Assembly: GCF_902459535.1 (NCBI RefSeq)
Contig: NZ_LR699553.1
Location: forward strand, 2,914,001-2,978,000
DNA from: Paraburkholderia dioscoreae
Lineage (GTDB): Bacteria; Pseudomonadota; Gammaproteobacteria; Burkholderiales; Burkholderiaceae
Direction of reading: 5' to 3'
DNA: 64,000 bases
Below the pieces are notes generated by a model. The model did no database searches. It saw nothing but the letters and a program-made list of their open reading frames with translations, and was not told where the DNA came from. Positions 38,322 to 46,796 of the stretch are shown piece by piece. The translations under genes and the position numbers were made by a program. How positions within the stretch are numbered: position 1 is the stretch's first letter; each line of letters opens with the position of its first letter.

Positions 38322-39263
38322 ATGATGCGTTTACTTTCACTGGGCACGCTACGCGCCCACGCCCTGACAGTTGCCGTGGCCCTCGGCACCACCGCCGCGC
38401 TGCTCATCGCGCCGGTGCTGCTCATCAGCACGATCCCGGCCCATGCCCAGGCTGTCTATCCCAGCGCGAACGACGCCGCCAATGCATTCGTGGAAGCGCT
38501 CGCCCGCAACGACGAGGACGCACTCAAACATGTGCTCGGCAGCGATTTTCAACGCTTCATTCCGACTGAAGGTATCGGCGAGGACGACATTTATCAATTC
38601 CTCGGCGAATGGTCGAAGAACCATCAGATCGTCGAGGATCCGACGGCGGACAGGGGGCGCGTCACCGCGCATCTGACGGTCGGCTACAGTGGCTGGAACT
38701 TGCCGATTCCGCTCGTGCAAGCGGGCAACGGCTGGCGTTTCGATCTGCCGGCGGCACGCGACGAGATGCTGACGCGCCGCATCGGCCGCAACGAGCGTGC
38801 CGCTATTCTGACCTCGCTCGCCTATCTGGATGCGCAATACGACTATCGCAACCTGACGCAGCACTACGCGCAGCGCTTCGTCAGTACGCCGGGACAGCAT
38901 GACGGCCTGTATTGGGCCACGGCGCCCGGCGAAGCGGAAAGTCCGTTTGGCCCGCTCGCCGCCACCATGCCCACCGGCACGCAGCCTCAGGAGGCCTACC
39001 ACGGCTATCACTACCGCATTCTCGCGGCGCAGGGGCCGCACGCGAAGGGCGGCGCGCAGAACTACCTCGAAAACGGCGTGCTGACCAAAGGGTTCGGGCT
39101 GATCGCCTCGCCGGCCGAATATGGCAAAACCGGCGTGATGAGTTTCATCGTCAATCAGGAGGGGCAGGTGTACCAGAAGAACCTCGGGCCGCAGACCACG
39201 CAGGCGGCCGCGGAGATCAGGTCGTTCGATCCGGACTCGGGTTGGCAGGCGGTCCAGCCCTAG
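38322..39263 (+). CDS. DUF2950 exported protein
   Basis: A 313-residue protein with a signal peptide ending in PAHAQA, near residue 43. The mature chain is DUF2950-like: YPSANDAANAFVEALARND, ILAAQGPHAKGGAQNY and the C-terminal GVMSFIVNQEGQVYQKNLG. AAGGAGT precedes the ATG at 38322 (a second ATG follows directly). It starts 20 bases after the DUF3300 gene, so the two are co-transcribed and are likely to act together in the envelope. Function is unknown. Confidence 0.9.
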   Translation: MMRLLSLGTLRAHALTVAVALGTTAALLIAPVLLISTIPAHAQAVYPSANDAANAFVEALARNDEDALKHVLGSDFQRFIPTEGIGEDDIYQFLGEWSKNHQIVEDPTADRGRVTAHLTVGYSGWNLPIPLVQAGNGWRFDLPAARDEMLTRRIGRNERAAILTSLAYLDAQYDYRNLTQHYAQRFVSTPGQHDGLYWATAPGEAESPFGPLAATMPTGTQPQEAYHGYHYRILAAQGPHAKGGAQNYLENGVLTKGFGLIASPAEYGKTGVMSFIVNQEGQVYQKNLGPQTTQAAAEIRSFDPDSGWQAVQP

Positions 39264-39504
39264 CACGATGGGTCGATAGCCGCGGCGGTAGATCAGTTGC
39301 CCCGGTCAATCGAGCCGGGAGTCCGCACGCGGCCCACCGGGCAGGGCCGGTATAATGTCGCACTTTGCAGCGCTGCTTAACCCCGATTCGCGCCGCGCGC
39401 TTTTCACGTGCCGACCCATTCCCGCTGAAAAGCGCCATCGCGCGTGGCCCGCACGAGCGCCTGCGCGCTGCCCCGCTTTCCAAACTGCCCATCTCGACCC
39501 GACC

Positions 39505-40365
39505 ATGACTGCCAAACTGATCGACGGCCTTGCCCTTTCCAAGACCCTGCGTGCCGACGTCGCCGCGCGCGCTGCCGCCCTCACCGCCCGCGGCCATCAG
39601 CCGGGCCTCGCCGTGGTGCTGGTCGGCGACAATCCGGCCAGCGAAGTGTACGTACGCAACAAGGTCAAGGCGTGCCACGACAATGGCCTCGGCTCGTCGT
39701 TCGACCGCTATCCGGCCGACCTGCCGGAAGCCGACCTGCTCGCGCGCATCGACGAACTGAACCGCGATCCGCTCATTCACGGCATTCTGGTGCAACTGCC
39801 GCTGCCGCCGCATATCGACAGTCACAAGGTGATTGAGGCGATCGCGCCGGAAAAGGACGTGGACGGCTTTCACGTCGCCAACGCCGGCGCCCTGATGACC
39901 GGCCAGCCGCTGTTCCGTCCGTGCACGCCGTACGGCGTCATGAAAATGCTCGCCGCTTACGACATTCCGCTGCAAGGCGCGAACGCGGTGGTGATCGGCC
40001 GCTCGAACATCGTCGGCAAGCCGATGGCGCTGCTGCTGCTCGAAGCCGGCGCGACCGTGACGATCTGCCACAGCAAGACGCGCGATCTGGCGGCCCACAC
40101 ACGCAACGCCGACGTGGTGGTGGCCGCCACCGGCTTGCGCAACATCCTCACGGCGGACATGGTGAAGCCGGGCGCGGCCGTGATCGACGTCGGCATGAAT
40201 CGCGACGAAGCCGGCAAGCTGTGCGGCGACGTCGACTTCGCGGGTGTCAGGGAAGTGGCCGGCTACATCACGCCGGTGCCGGGCGGCGTCGGCCCGATGA
40301 CCATCACCATGCTGCTCGTCAATACGATCGAAGCCGCCGAGCGTGAAGCGGCGGCAAACGCGTAA
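39505..40365 (+). CDS. folD: FolD, methylenetetrahydrofolate dehydrogenase/cyclohydrolase
   Basis: A 286-residue bifunctional enzyme interconverting 5,10-methylene-THF and 10-formyl-THF for purine and formyl-Met-tRNA synthesis. Conserved motifs are SEVYVRNKVKACHDNG with the catalytic Lys, and GILVQLPLPPHIDSHKVIE. NADP binding is VVIGRSNIVGKPMA, and PGGVGPMTITMLL lies near the end. The ATG at 39505 fits the family. A TATAAT at 39352-39357, 148 bases upstream, may be its -10; no clear -35 is seen. Confidence 0.97.
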   Translation: MTAKLIDGLALSKTLRADVAARAAALTARGHQPGLAVVLVGDNPASEVYVRNKVKACHDNGLGSSFDRYPADLPEADLLARIDELNRDPLIHGILVQLPLPPHIDSHKVIEAIAPEKDVDGFHVANAGALMTGQPLFRPCTPYGVMKMLAAYDIPLQGANAVVIGRSNIVGKPMALLLLEAGATVTICHSKTRDLAAHTRNADVVVAATGLRNILTADMVKPGAAVIDVGMNRDEAGKLCGDVDFAGVREVAGYITPVPGGVGPMTITMLLVNTIEAAEREAAANA

Positions 40366-40532
40366 AGCGGAGAACGTCGGGCGCAGAACGTCGGGCGAAA
40401 GGCCGGTAGAGCGGAGAGCCGCTCCGCCGGCATCGAGACCTTTCGGCCCTGGCGTCGCGCCAGGGCATCGACCATGATAGACGCCACATCGCGCCACATC
40501 GCGCCACCTTCGCGCCATACACGCGCCGCATC

Positions 40533-41648
40533 TCAGCGCACGGCCTGATCGCTTGCCGGCATGCCGGCGGCTAGCGGCGTCGACCGGCGCGCGAGACGCC
40601 TGCGGCACCACTTCAGCACGGGCCGCTCCACGAAGTGCCACGACAGCGCCGCGCACAGCAGGATAAACGGCGCGGCGATCAAGACCGCCGCCACGTGGTT
40701 CAACTGCGGCGCGATATTCGCCACGCATTGCTGCACCATGAAGCCGTACAGATAGATGCCGTACGAGTAATCGTGATGCGGCACGAAGCGCCGCAACAGC
40801 GGCGTCGTGCCGAGCCACAGCACGCCGTACACGAAGGCCAGATAGAACAGCGGCTGCGCGCCGGCCGTATCGCGGAACACCAGAAACACCATGGTGAGCG
40901 CCAGCGCAGTCAGGCCGTTGATATCGATCCGCTCACGCCAGCCGTACAGCAGCATGCCCAGCATGAAAAACGGCTCCGGCCAGAACGAATAACCGCCGGG
41001 CGTTTCGCTGAAATCGCGCAAACCGACCTGCCAGTGCGACAGATTCACGCGCAGCACGAAAGCGGCGCACCCGAGCGCGGCTGCAAGCGCCACGCCGCGC
41101 GAACTGGACAGCAATCCCACCATGCCGGTCGCGAGCACGATCAGATAGCAACGCACTTCGAGCGGCAGCGTCCAGAGCGGTGCGCAGATGTCGACGGGAA
41201 AGCGGTTGTGCTCGAACACGCCGGGCAGCGCCCAGCCGGTTTTCAGCACGATGGTCGAGAAGTTGTCGAGATTGCCCCACGTCATGCCGGAGGCGAAATA
41301 CTCGCGCAGCGGCAGCGTCGTGAAAAGCGGGCCGATGATGAACACCGTCACCAGCGAACCGGCCGCCACCGCCGGCCACAGGCGCGCAATGCGCAACACG
41401 GCAAAGCGCGGCACCGAGCGTTGCCGGTCGAAGCTGGCGGTCACCAGCATGCCGCTCAACAGAAAAAAGGCGTAGACGCCCAATGCGCCGAAACCGTCGA
41501 AACCGAGCGCGTTCTGAACCCAATCCGTGCTGCCGTCGGGCGCCTGGAGCAGATACGAATGGCCGTAGACCACGGCGACGGCGGCCAGCAACCGCACCAG
41601 ATCGAAGTTGTTGCCCTTGCGCGATAGCGCATCCGAAAGCGGGTTCAT
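40533..41648 (-). CDS. Acyltransferase-3 family membrane protein
   Basis: A 371-residue multi-pass membrane acyltransferase of the OafA/NodX type that adds acetyl or other acyl groups to surface glycans. The start region has FDLVRLLAAVAVVYGHSYLL with the family's R..A...V...H pattern. About ten hydrophobic segments follow, and the C-terminal SWHFVERPVLKW is typical of the family. AGAGG lies six bases before the ATG at 41648. The frame remains open far upstream through the CGCCT repeat, but those residues are not family-like. It is convergent with folD and divergent from prlC. The acceptor glycan is unknown. Confidence 0.92.
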   Translation of the reverse strand: MNPLSDALSRKGNNFDLVRLLAAVAVVYGHSYLLQAPDGSTDWVQNALGFDGFGALGVYAFFLLSGMLVTASFDRQRSVPRFAVLRIARLWPAVAAGSLVTVFIIGPLFTTLPLREYFASGMTWGNLDNFSTIVLKTGWALPGVFEHNRFPVDICAPLWTLPLEVRCYLIVLATGMVGLLSSSRGVALAAALGCAAFVLRVNLSHWQVGLRDFSETPGGYSFWPEPFFMLGMLLYGWRERIDINGLTALALTMVFLVFRDTAGAQPLFYLAFVYGVLWLGTTPLLRRFVPHHDYSYGIYLYGFMVQQCVANIAPQLNHVAAVLIAAPFILLCAALSWHFVERPVLKWCRRRLARRSTPLAAGMPASDQAVR

Positions 41649-41993
41649 CAATACCTCTTTACGAAAAACGCCGCTGACCGATAGCGGCACTCCACATTGC
41701 CGCATAGCAGCAATCGGAACCGTTCGCTTTCGCACAAAGCACAACGGCGTTTTTCGCCGCGCGGCGCCGCCCGCCTCGCCTCGCCTCGCCTCGCCTCGCC
41801 TCGCCTCGCCTCGCGCATATTGCGGCGACATCTGATAATTTGTCTGTCGACGGATTGGAATCGGCACGTCCTGCCCCAATAATGTCTCTATCGGCTGCGA
41901 CAGGGCGTCGCCGCGCGCGCCCGAAGACGTCCTCTTAAGGGACGCCCGTCCATGCACCGATTACCCGTTCACCCGCGTCAGACAGGAAGCCTC
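41649..41993. other. Divergent intergenic region between acyltransferase and prlC
   Basis: About 345 bases. It contains the CGCCT microsatellite (41772-41814) and an A/T-richer stretch (41826-41845) that may hold the acyltransferase promoter on the minus strand. Near the right end are the leader of prlC and an upstream in-frame ATG at 41952. Confidence 0.6.
41772..41814. repeat. Pentanucleotide microsatellite (CGCCT)8
   Basis: Eight perfect CGCCT units plus a partial CGC. It lies 124-166 bases upstream of the acyltransferase start, in its probable leader. A five-base unit changes frame and spacing with each gain or loss. Confidence 0.95.
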
Positions 41994-44102
41994 ATGTCCA
42001 CTACCGCCTCGAATCACGACAATCCGCTCCTCGATTTCTCCGACCTGCCGCGCTTTGGCCAAATCCGCCCCGAACACGTCACGCCCGCCCTCGATGTGCT
42101 GCTCGCCGACGCGTCCGCCGCCGTCGAGCGCGCCGCCCAGCCCATCACGCCTGCTTCATGGGCCGACGTGGTCGAGCCGGTCGAGCGCGCCACCGAACCG
42201 CTGTCGCGCGCCTGGAGCGTGGTCGGCCATCTGAACGCGGTGGCCGACACGCCCGAGCTGCGCGCCGTGTATGGCGAGAATCTGCCGCGCGTCACCGAAT
42301 TCTGGTCGAGCGTCGGACAGAACCTCGCGCTGTACGAGAAGTACAAGGCACTGCACGCCAGCAGCGATTTCGAATCGCTGACCGGCGAGCGCAAGAAGAT
42401 CCTCGGCAATGCGCTGCGCGACTTCCGCCTGTCCGGCGCGGAATTGCCGGAAGACCAGAAGCCGCATTTCGCCGAATTGCAGGAACGCCAGGCGGCGCTG
42501 TCGAAAGCGTTTTCGGATCACGTGCTCGACGCGACCAACGCATATGCGTATATCGTCGCAGCCGGCGACGAAGCGCAACTGGCCGGCCTGCCCGAAGACG
42601 TGATCGAAGCCGCCAAGGAAGCGACCGAGCGCGAAGGCAAAACCGGCTACAAATTCACGCTGCATTTCCCGTCGTATTTCCCGGTGATGCAGTACTCGGA
42701 GAATCGTCCGATGCGCGAAGCAATGTATCGCGCCTATGTCACGCGCGCCTCGGAACTCGGCCCGCAATACGGCAACGGCAAGCCCGAGTGGGACAACACC
42801 TCGGTGCTCGCCGAGCAGTTGAAACTGCGCGCCGAAGAAGCGCACATGCTCGGCTACAACAATTTCGCCGAAGTCTCGCTCGCGCCGAAAATGGCCGAGT
42901 CGCCCGCCCAGGTGATGAGCTTCCTCGAAGACCTCGCCACGCGTGCGCGTCCGCATGCCGAGCAGGACTGGAAGGAACTGCGCGAATTCGCCGCGAACGA
43001 ACTCGGCATGAGCGAACTGCAGCCGTGGGACATGACATTTGCCGCTGAGCGTCTGCGTCAGAAGCGCTATTCGTTCTCCGAGAACGAGGTCAAACAGTAC
43101 TTCCCGGAAGACACCGTGTTCAAGGGTCTTTTCAAGGTCACTGAAACGCTGTTCGGCGTGCGCATCCGTCGCGACAAAGCGGCCGTGTGGCATCCGGACG
43201 TGCGCTTTTTCCGTGTCGAGAATCAGGACGGCGGCCTCGTTGCACAGTTCTACCTCGATCTGTACGCGCGCGAAGGCAAACGCGGCGGCGCCTGGATGGA
43301 CGACGCGCGCGGCCGTCACAGACACACGCACGGCGGCGTGCAAACGCCGGTCGCGTATCTGACCTGCAACTTCTCCGCGCCGGTCGGCGGCAAGCCCGCC
43401 TGCTTTACGCACGACGAAGTCATCACGCTGTTCCACGAGTTTGGCCACGGCCTGCACCACATGCTCACGCGCGTGGACGAGCTGGGCGTGTCGGGCATCA
43501 ACGGCGTGGAGTGGGACGCGGTCGAACTGCCGTCGCAATTCATGGAGAACTTCTGCTGGGAGTGGGACGTGCTGAGCGACATGACCTCGCACGTCGAAAC
43601 GGCCAAGCCGTTGCCGCGCGAACTGTTCGACAAGATGCTCGCGGCGAAAAACTTCCAGAGCGGTCTCGGCACGCTGCGCCAGATCGTCTTCTCGATGTTC
43701 GACATGCAACTGCATACCGGCTTCGATGCGTCCGGCACGAAGAGCGCCACCGAGCTCGCGAGCGAAATCAACGAGCGCTTCCACGTCGTGCCGCAGGCAC
43801 CCTTCTCGCGCTGGCCGAATACATTCAGCCATATTTTCGCGGGCGGTTATGCGGCGGGCTACTACAGCTACAAGTGGGCCGAAGTGCTGTCCGCCGACGC
43901 CTACGCGGCATTCGAAGAAGCCGCGCAATCGGCCAGCGGCAGCGTGCTCGATCAGGCCACCGGCATGCGTTATCGCAAGGAGATTCTGGAGGTAGGCGGC
44001 AGCCGTCCGGCAATGGAATCGTTCAAGGCATTCCGCGGCCGCGAGCCGAATATCGACGCCTTGCTGCGGCACAACGGCATGACGCCGGGCGCTGCGCATT
44101 GA
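41994..44102 (+). CDS. prlC: Oligopeptidase A (M3 metallopeptidase)
   Basis: A 702-residue cytoplasmic zinc oligopeptidase that degrades peptides such as cleaved signal peptides. The zinc site is FHEFGHGLHHML (HEXXH) near residue 485, with the third ligand Glu in NGVEWDAVELPSQFMENF about 25 residues on. E. coli PrlC is 680. I chose MSTTASNHDNPLLDF at 41994; the in-frame ATG at 41952 would add 14 residues. A strong terminator follows at 44148. Confidence 0.95.
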   Translation: MSTTASNHDNPLLDFSDLPRFGQIRPEHVTPALDVLLADASAAVERAAQPITPASWADVVEPVERATEPLSRAWSVVGHLNAVADTPELRAVYGENLPRVTEFWSSVGQNLALYEKYKALHASSDFESLTGERKKILGNALRDFRLSGAELPEDQKPHFAELQERQAALSKAFSDHVLDATNAYAYIVAAGDEAQLAGLPEDVIEAAKEATEREGKTGYKFTLHFPSYFPVMQYSENRPMREAMYRAYVTRASELGPQYGNGKPEWDNTSVLAEQLKLRAEEAHMLGYNNFAEVSLAPKMAESPAQVMSFLEDLATRARPHAEQDWKELREFAANELGMSELQPWDMTFAAERLRQKRYSFSENEVKQYFPEDTVFKGLFKVTETLFGVRIRRDKAAVWHPDVRFFRVENQDGGLVAQFYLDLYAREGKRGGAWMDDARGRHRHTHGGVQTPVAYLTCNFSAPVGGKPACFTHDEVITLFHEFGHGLHHMLTRVDELGVSGINGVEWDAVELPSQFMENFCWEWDVLSDMTSHVETAKPLPRELFDKMLAAKNFQSGLGTLRQIVFSMFDMQLHTGFDASGTKSATELASEINERFHVVPQAPFSRWPNTFSHIFAGGYAAGYYSYKWAEVLSADAYAAFEEAAQSASGSVLDQATGMRYRKEILEVGGSRPAMESFKAFRGREPNIDALLRHNGMTPGAAH

Positions 44103-44147
44103 TCGGTTGAGGTTGATACAAGCGTCGGCGCCTTGCATGGGCCGATG

Positions 44148-44186
44148 AAAGCCGGTGACCTGCTTGACGCAGGCGCCGGCTTTTTT
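44148..44186 (+). terminator. Intrinsic terminator of prlC
   Basis: The outer stem AAAGCCGG/CCGGCTTT encloses an inner stem CCTGC/GCAGG and is followed by a T run. It starts 46 bases after the prlC stop codon. Confidence 0.85.
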
Positions 44187-44209
44187 GTTCGTGAACGTTG
44201 AATGCGCAA

Positions 44210-45502
44210 CTAGGCGCGATGCAGCTTGAAATCCACCTCCGAAGGCCGGCCTTCGAGCGACAGCGCCGCACGCGCAGCCGGTGCGCGGCTGACCACCTTG
44301 CCGCGGCTCACCACCGCGAGACGCGCGGCGCGCAGGCGGATCGCCTCCACCGGATCGCGCGCGTCGAGCAGCACGAGATTGGCCGCGCAGCCCGGCGCGA
44401 TACCGTAGCCCTCCAGACCGAGAATACGCGCGGCGTTCACCGTCACCGCGTCGAAACAGGCGCGCATGCCGTCGACGCCCGTCATCTGCGCCACATGCAA
44501 GCCCATGTGCGCGACTTCGAGCATGTCGCCCGAACCGAGGCTGTACCACGGGTCCATCACGCAATCGTGGCCGAACGCGACGTTGATGCCCGCCGCCATC
44601 ATCTCCGGCACGCGCGTCATGCCGCGCCGTTTCGGATAGGTGTCGCTGCGCCCTTGCAGCGTGATGTTGATCAGCGGATTCGCAATCGCCGCGACGCCCG
44701 CCTCGCGCATCAGCGGCAGGAGCTTGCTGACGTAGTAGTTGTCCATGGAATGCATCGAGGTCAGATGCGAGCCGGTCACGCGCCCTTGCAAACCGAGCCG
44801 ATGCGTTTCGGCCGCGAGCGTCTCGATGTGGCGCGACATCGGATCGTCCGATTCATCGCAATGCATGTCGACGCGTAAGCCCTGCTCCGCCGCGTACTCG
44901 CACAGGAGGCGCACGGACTGCGCGCCGTCGGCCATGGTGCGCTCGAAATGCGGTATGCCGCCGACCACGTCCACGCCCATCGCGATCGACCGCTTGAGGT
45001 TCTCGAAGGCGCCCGCGCTGCGCAATACGCCGTCTTGCGGAAAGGCTACCAGTTGCAGGTCGAGATACGGCGCGACACGGCGTTTCACTTCCACCAATGC
45101 CTCGACCGCGAGCAGGCGCGGGTCGCACACATCCACGTGGCTGCGGATGGCCAGCAGGCCGCGCGCGACGGCCCAGTCGCAATACTGCAGCGCGCGCTCG
45201 ATCAGCGCTTCCTGCGTCAGGTCAGGCTTCAGTTCGCCCCACAATGCGATGCCCTCGAGCAGCGTGCCCGACGCGTTCACGCGCGGCAGACCGTACGAGA
45301 GCGTCGCATCCATATGGAAATGCGGATCGACGAACGGCGGCGTGACGAGCGAGCCCGCGGCATCGATTTCTTCGCGCGCACTGGCGGCCAGATTCGGTTC
45401 GACGGCGACGATGCGGCCCGCTTCGATGCCGATGTCGACCGGCTCTTTTTGTTGCGGCGCGGCGCCTGGGGACAGCATCGCGCGGCGGATGATCAGATCC
45501 AT
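44210..45502 (-). CDS. CodA-like amidohydrolase (cytosine deaminase family)
   Basis: A 430-residue amidohydrolase closely resembling E. coli cytosine deaminase CodA (427), with matching residue numbers. Metal ligands are His61 and His63 (HFHMD), His214 (DMHCDESDD) and Asp313 (GHDCVMDPWY). Gln156 (VAFPQDGV) and Glu217 are also present. The residue matching CodA Asp314 is Cys314. That position shapes substrate choice, so the natural substrate may not be cytosine. GGGAG precedes the ATG at 45502. No codB permease is adjacent; it is divergent from a racemase gene. Confidence 0.88.
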   Translation of the reverse strand: MDLIIRRAMLSPGAAPQQKEPVDIGIEAGRIVAVEPNLAASAREEIDAAGSLVTPPFVDPHFHMDATLSYGLPRVNASGTLLEGIALWGELKPDLTQEALIERALQYCDWAVARGLLAIRSHVDVCDPRLLAVEALVEVKRRVAPYLDLQLVAFPQDGVLRSAGAFENLKRSIAMGVDVVGGIPHFERTMADGAQSVRLLCEYAAEQGLRVDMHCDESDDPMSRHIETLAAETHRLGLQGRVTGSHLTSMHSMDNYYVSKLLPLMREAGVAAIANPLINITLQGRSDTYPKRRGMTRVPEMMAAGINVAFGHDCVMDPWYSLGSGDMLEVAHMGLHVAQMTGVDGMRACFDAVTVNAARILGLEGYGIAPGCAANLVLLDARDPVEAIRLRAARLAVVSRGKVVSRAPAARAALSLEGRPSEVDFKLHRA

Positions 45503-45706
45503 GTATCGCTCCCTTTGAGCCTTCCTGATTGATGACGATTCTATCGGCGTCAGAAAGCGCGTGCCGACGTTTTTATCCGCCGCCGTTGCGTCAACCCGTA
45601 CCGGCGGGCGACGCGCGATCCGTACCGGCTGCGGGTCGCGCCGCCCGCCTATACTCGCCAGACAGACGGCCGATGCCGCGCCGTCATCCACTCATGGAGC
45701 AGGGAC

Positions 45707-46405
45707 ATGAAGACAATCGGCGTGATCGGCGGAATGAGCTGGGAATCGTCCACCGAGTATTACAAGCTTCTGAACCGCCACGCGAAGGCGCGCCTGGGCG
45801 GCCACCACAACGCCCGCAGCCTGATGCTCAGCGTCGACTTTGCGCCGATCGAAGCGCTCCAGCGCGCGGGCGACTGGAGCGCGCTCGGCCAGCAGATGGC
45901 CGACGCCGCGCGCCGACTCGAACAGGGCGGCGCCGATCTGGTGATGCTGGCGACCAATACGATGCATCGCGTGTATGAGTCGATCGAAGCGGCGATCGAC
46001 GTGCCCTTCCTGCATATCGCCGATCCGACCGGCAGCGCGTTGCGCGCGGCGGGAATCGAACGCGTGGGCCTGCTCGGCACGCGCTATACGATGGAGCAAA
46101 CTTTTTACACGGGACGCCTGCACGAGCGCTACGGCCTCGAAACGCTGGTTCCCGACCAGGCCGAACGCGCGGACGTGCACCGCATCATCTACGACGAGTT
46201 GTGCCACGGCAAGGTGAACGACGCTTCGCGTGCGGTGTATCAGCGAGTGATCGAAGCGCTGGCCGCGCGTGGTGCACAGGCGGTGATTCTCGGCTGCACT
46301 GAAATCACGTTGCTGATCAAGCCGGAGGATTCAGTAGTGCCCGTGTTCGATACGACCGCGTTGCATGCGCAAGCGGCGGTGGAGTGGGCGATCGGCTCGG
46401 CGTGA
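45707..46405 (+). CDS. YgeA-like aspartate/glutamate racemase
   Basis: A 232-residue Asp/Glu racemase-family protein that aligns with E. coli YgeA over its whole length (MKTIGVIGGMSWESSTEYY; TRYTMEQTFYTGRL). The usual first catalytic Cys is Thr83 (LATNTMHRV) and the second is Cys197 (ILGCTEITLL). The same Thr83/Cys197 pair is known in YgeA, so this is a subfamily feature and not decay. It may act on L-Asp/L-Glu or a related amino acid. It is divergent from the CodA-like gene by 204 bases and lies at the left edge of the T6SS island. Confidence 0.88.
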   Translation: MKTIGVIGGMSWESSTEYYKLLNRHAKARLGGHHNARSLMLSVDFAPIEALQRAGDWSALGQQMADAARRLEQGGADLVMLATNTMHRVYESIEAAIDVPFLHIADPTGSALRAAGIERVGLLGTRYTMEQTFYTGRLHERYGLETLVPDQAERADVHRIIYDELCHGKVNDASRAVYQRVIEALAARGAQAVILGCTEITLLIKPEDSVVPVFDTTALHAQAAVEWAIGSA

Positions 46406-46796
46406 AAGCCGATGGGTGCGTGTGCTCCAGCGCGTGTGCGCGGACGAACGCAAACCTCGCAGCAAAGCCATCAGCAAATTGGCGCGCAAAGGGCTTGGCC
46501 AATCGTTCCGCCACGGATTGCAAGTCGGTTTTCTCCGCTCGTCCCATGCAGTCACTTTGCGCCAGTTAAACGCGAGCTCCCACAAGGAAATTTCCCACAC
46601 ATTTTTGTGATTCTTCTGATGGCGCAAGGGGTCGGCTTGCGATCCAATAGCTCTTCCGATCTGTCTTTCGACACAATTAATAAGGATGACATATGGATTA
46701 CGTCTGGACGACATACGCAGAAGGCGCGCCTGCCTACGCTTGCGGACGCACCAATCCGTTTCCCCACCCATGCACCACCTGAAGTGACGTGAAGCG
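46406..46796. other. Left boundary region of the T6SS island
   Basis: About 390 bases with mixed composition. The left half reads like ordinary core sequence. The right half is less GC-rich and has a 13-base match to the Illumina adapter end (46650-46662) followed by TTCGACACAATTAATAAGGATGACAT. A 29-codon frame begins at 46693. No other tss gene fragment is recognisable here. Confidence 0.6.
46693..46782 (+). CDS. Possible 29-residue leader peptide upstream of tssF
   Basis: A short frame (MDYVWTTYAEGAPAYACGRT, then a Pro/Thr-rich end) with AAGGATGA well placed before the ATG. It stops 15 bases before tssF. It may be a translational leader for tssF or a chance frame. No family is recognised. 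Confidence 0.25.
   Translation: MDYVWTTYAEGAPAYACGRTNPFPHPCTT

Noticed and set aside
41772..41814. A CRISPR-like array
   Set aside because: The repeats are contiguous five-base units without spacers; no cas genes are present anywhere in the window.
41648..41957. An N-terminally longer acyltransferase reading through the CGCCT repeat
   Set aside because: The start at 41648 has a good ribosome site and the family-typical N terminus. The upstream part is arginine/glutamate repeats with no support.
42156..44564. An 802-codon frame opposite prlC
   Set aside because: It overlaps a clear M3 peptidase gene and the start of its terminator, and has no domain.
45707..46405. The racemase as an inactive enzyme lacking a catalytic Cys
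   Set aside because: Thr83 with Cys197 is the normal pair in the YgeA subfamily, so loss of function cannot be claimed.
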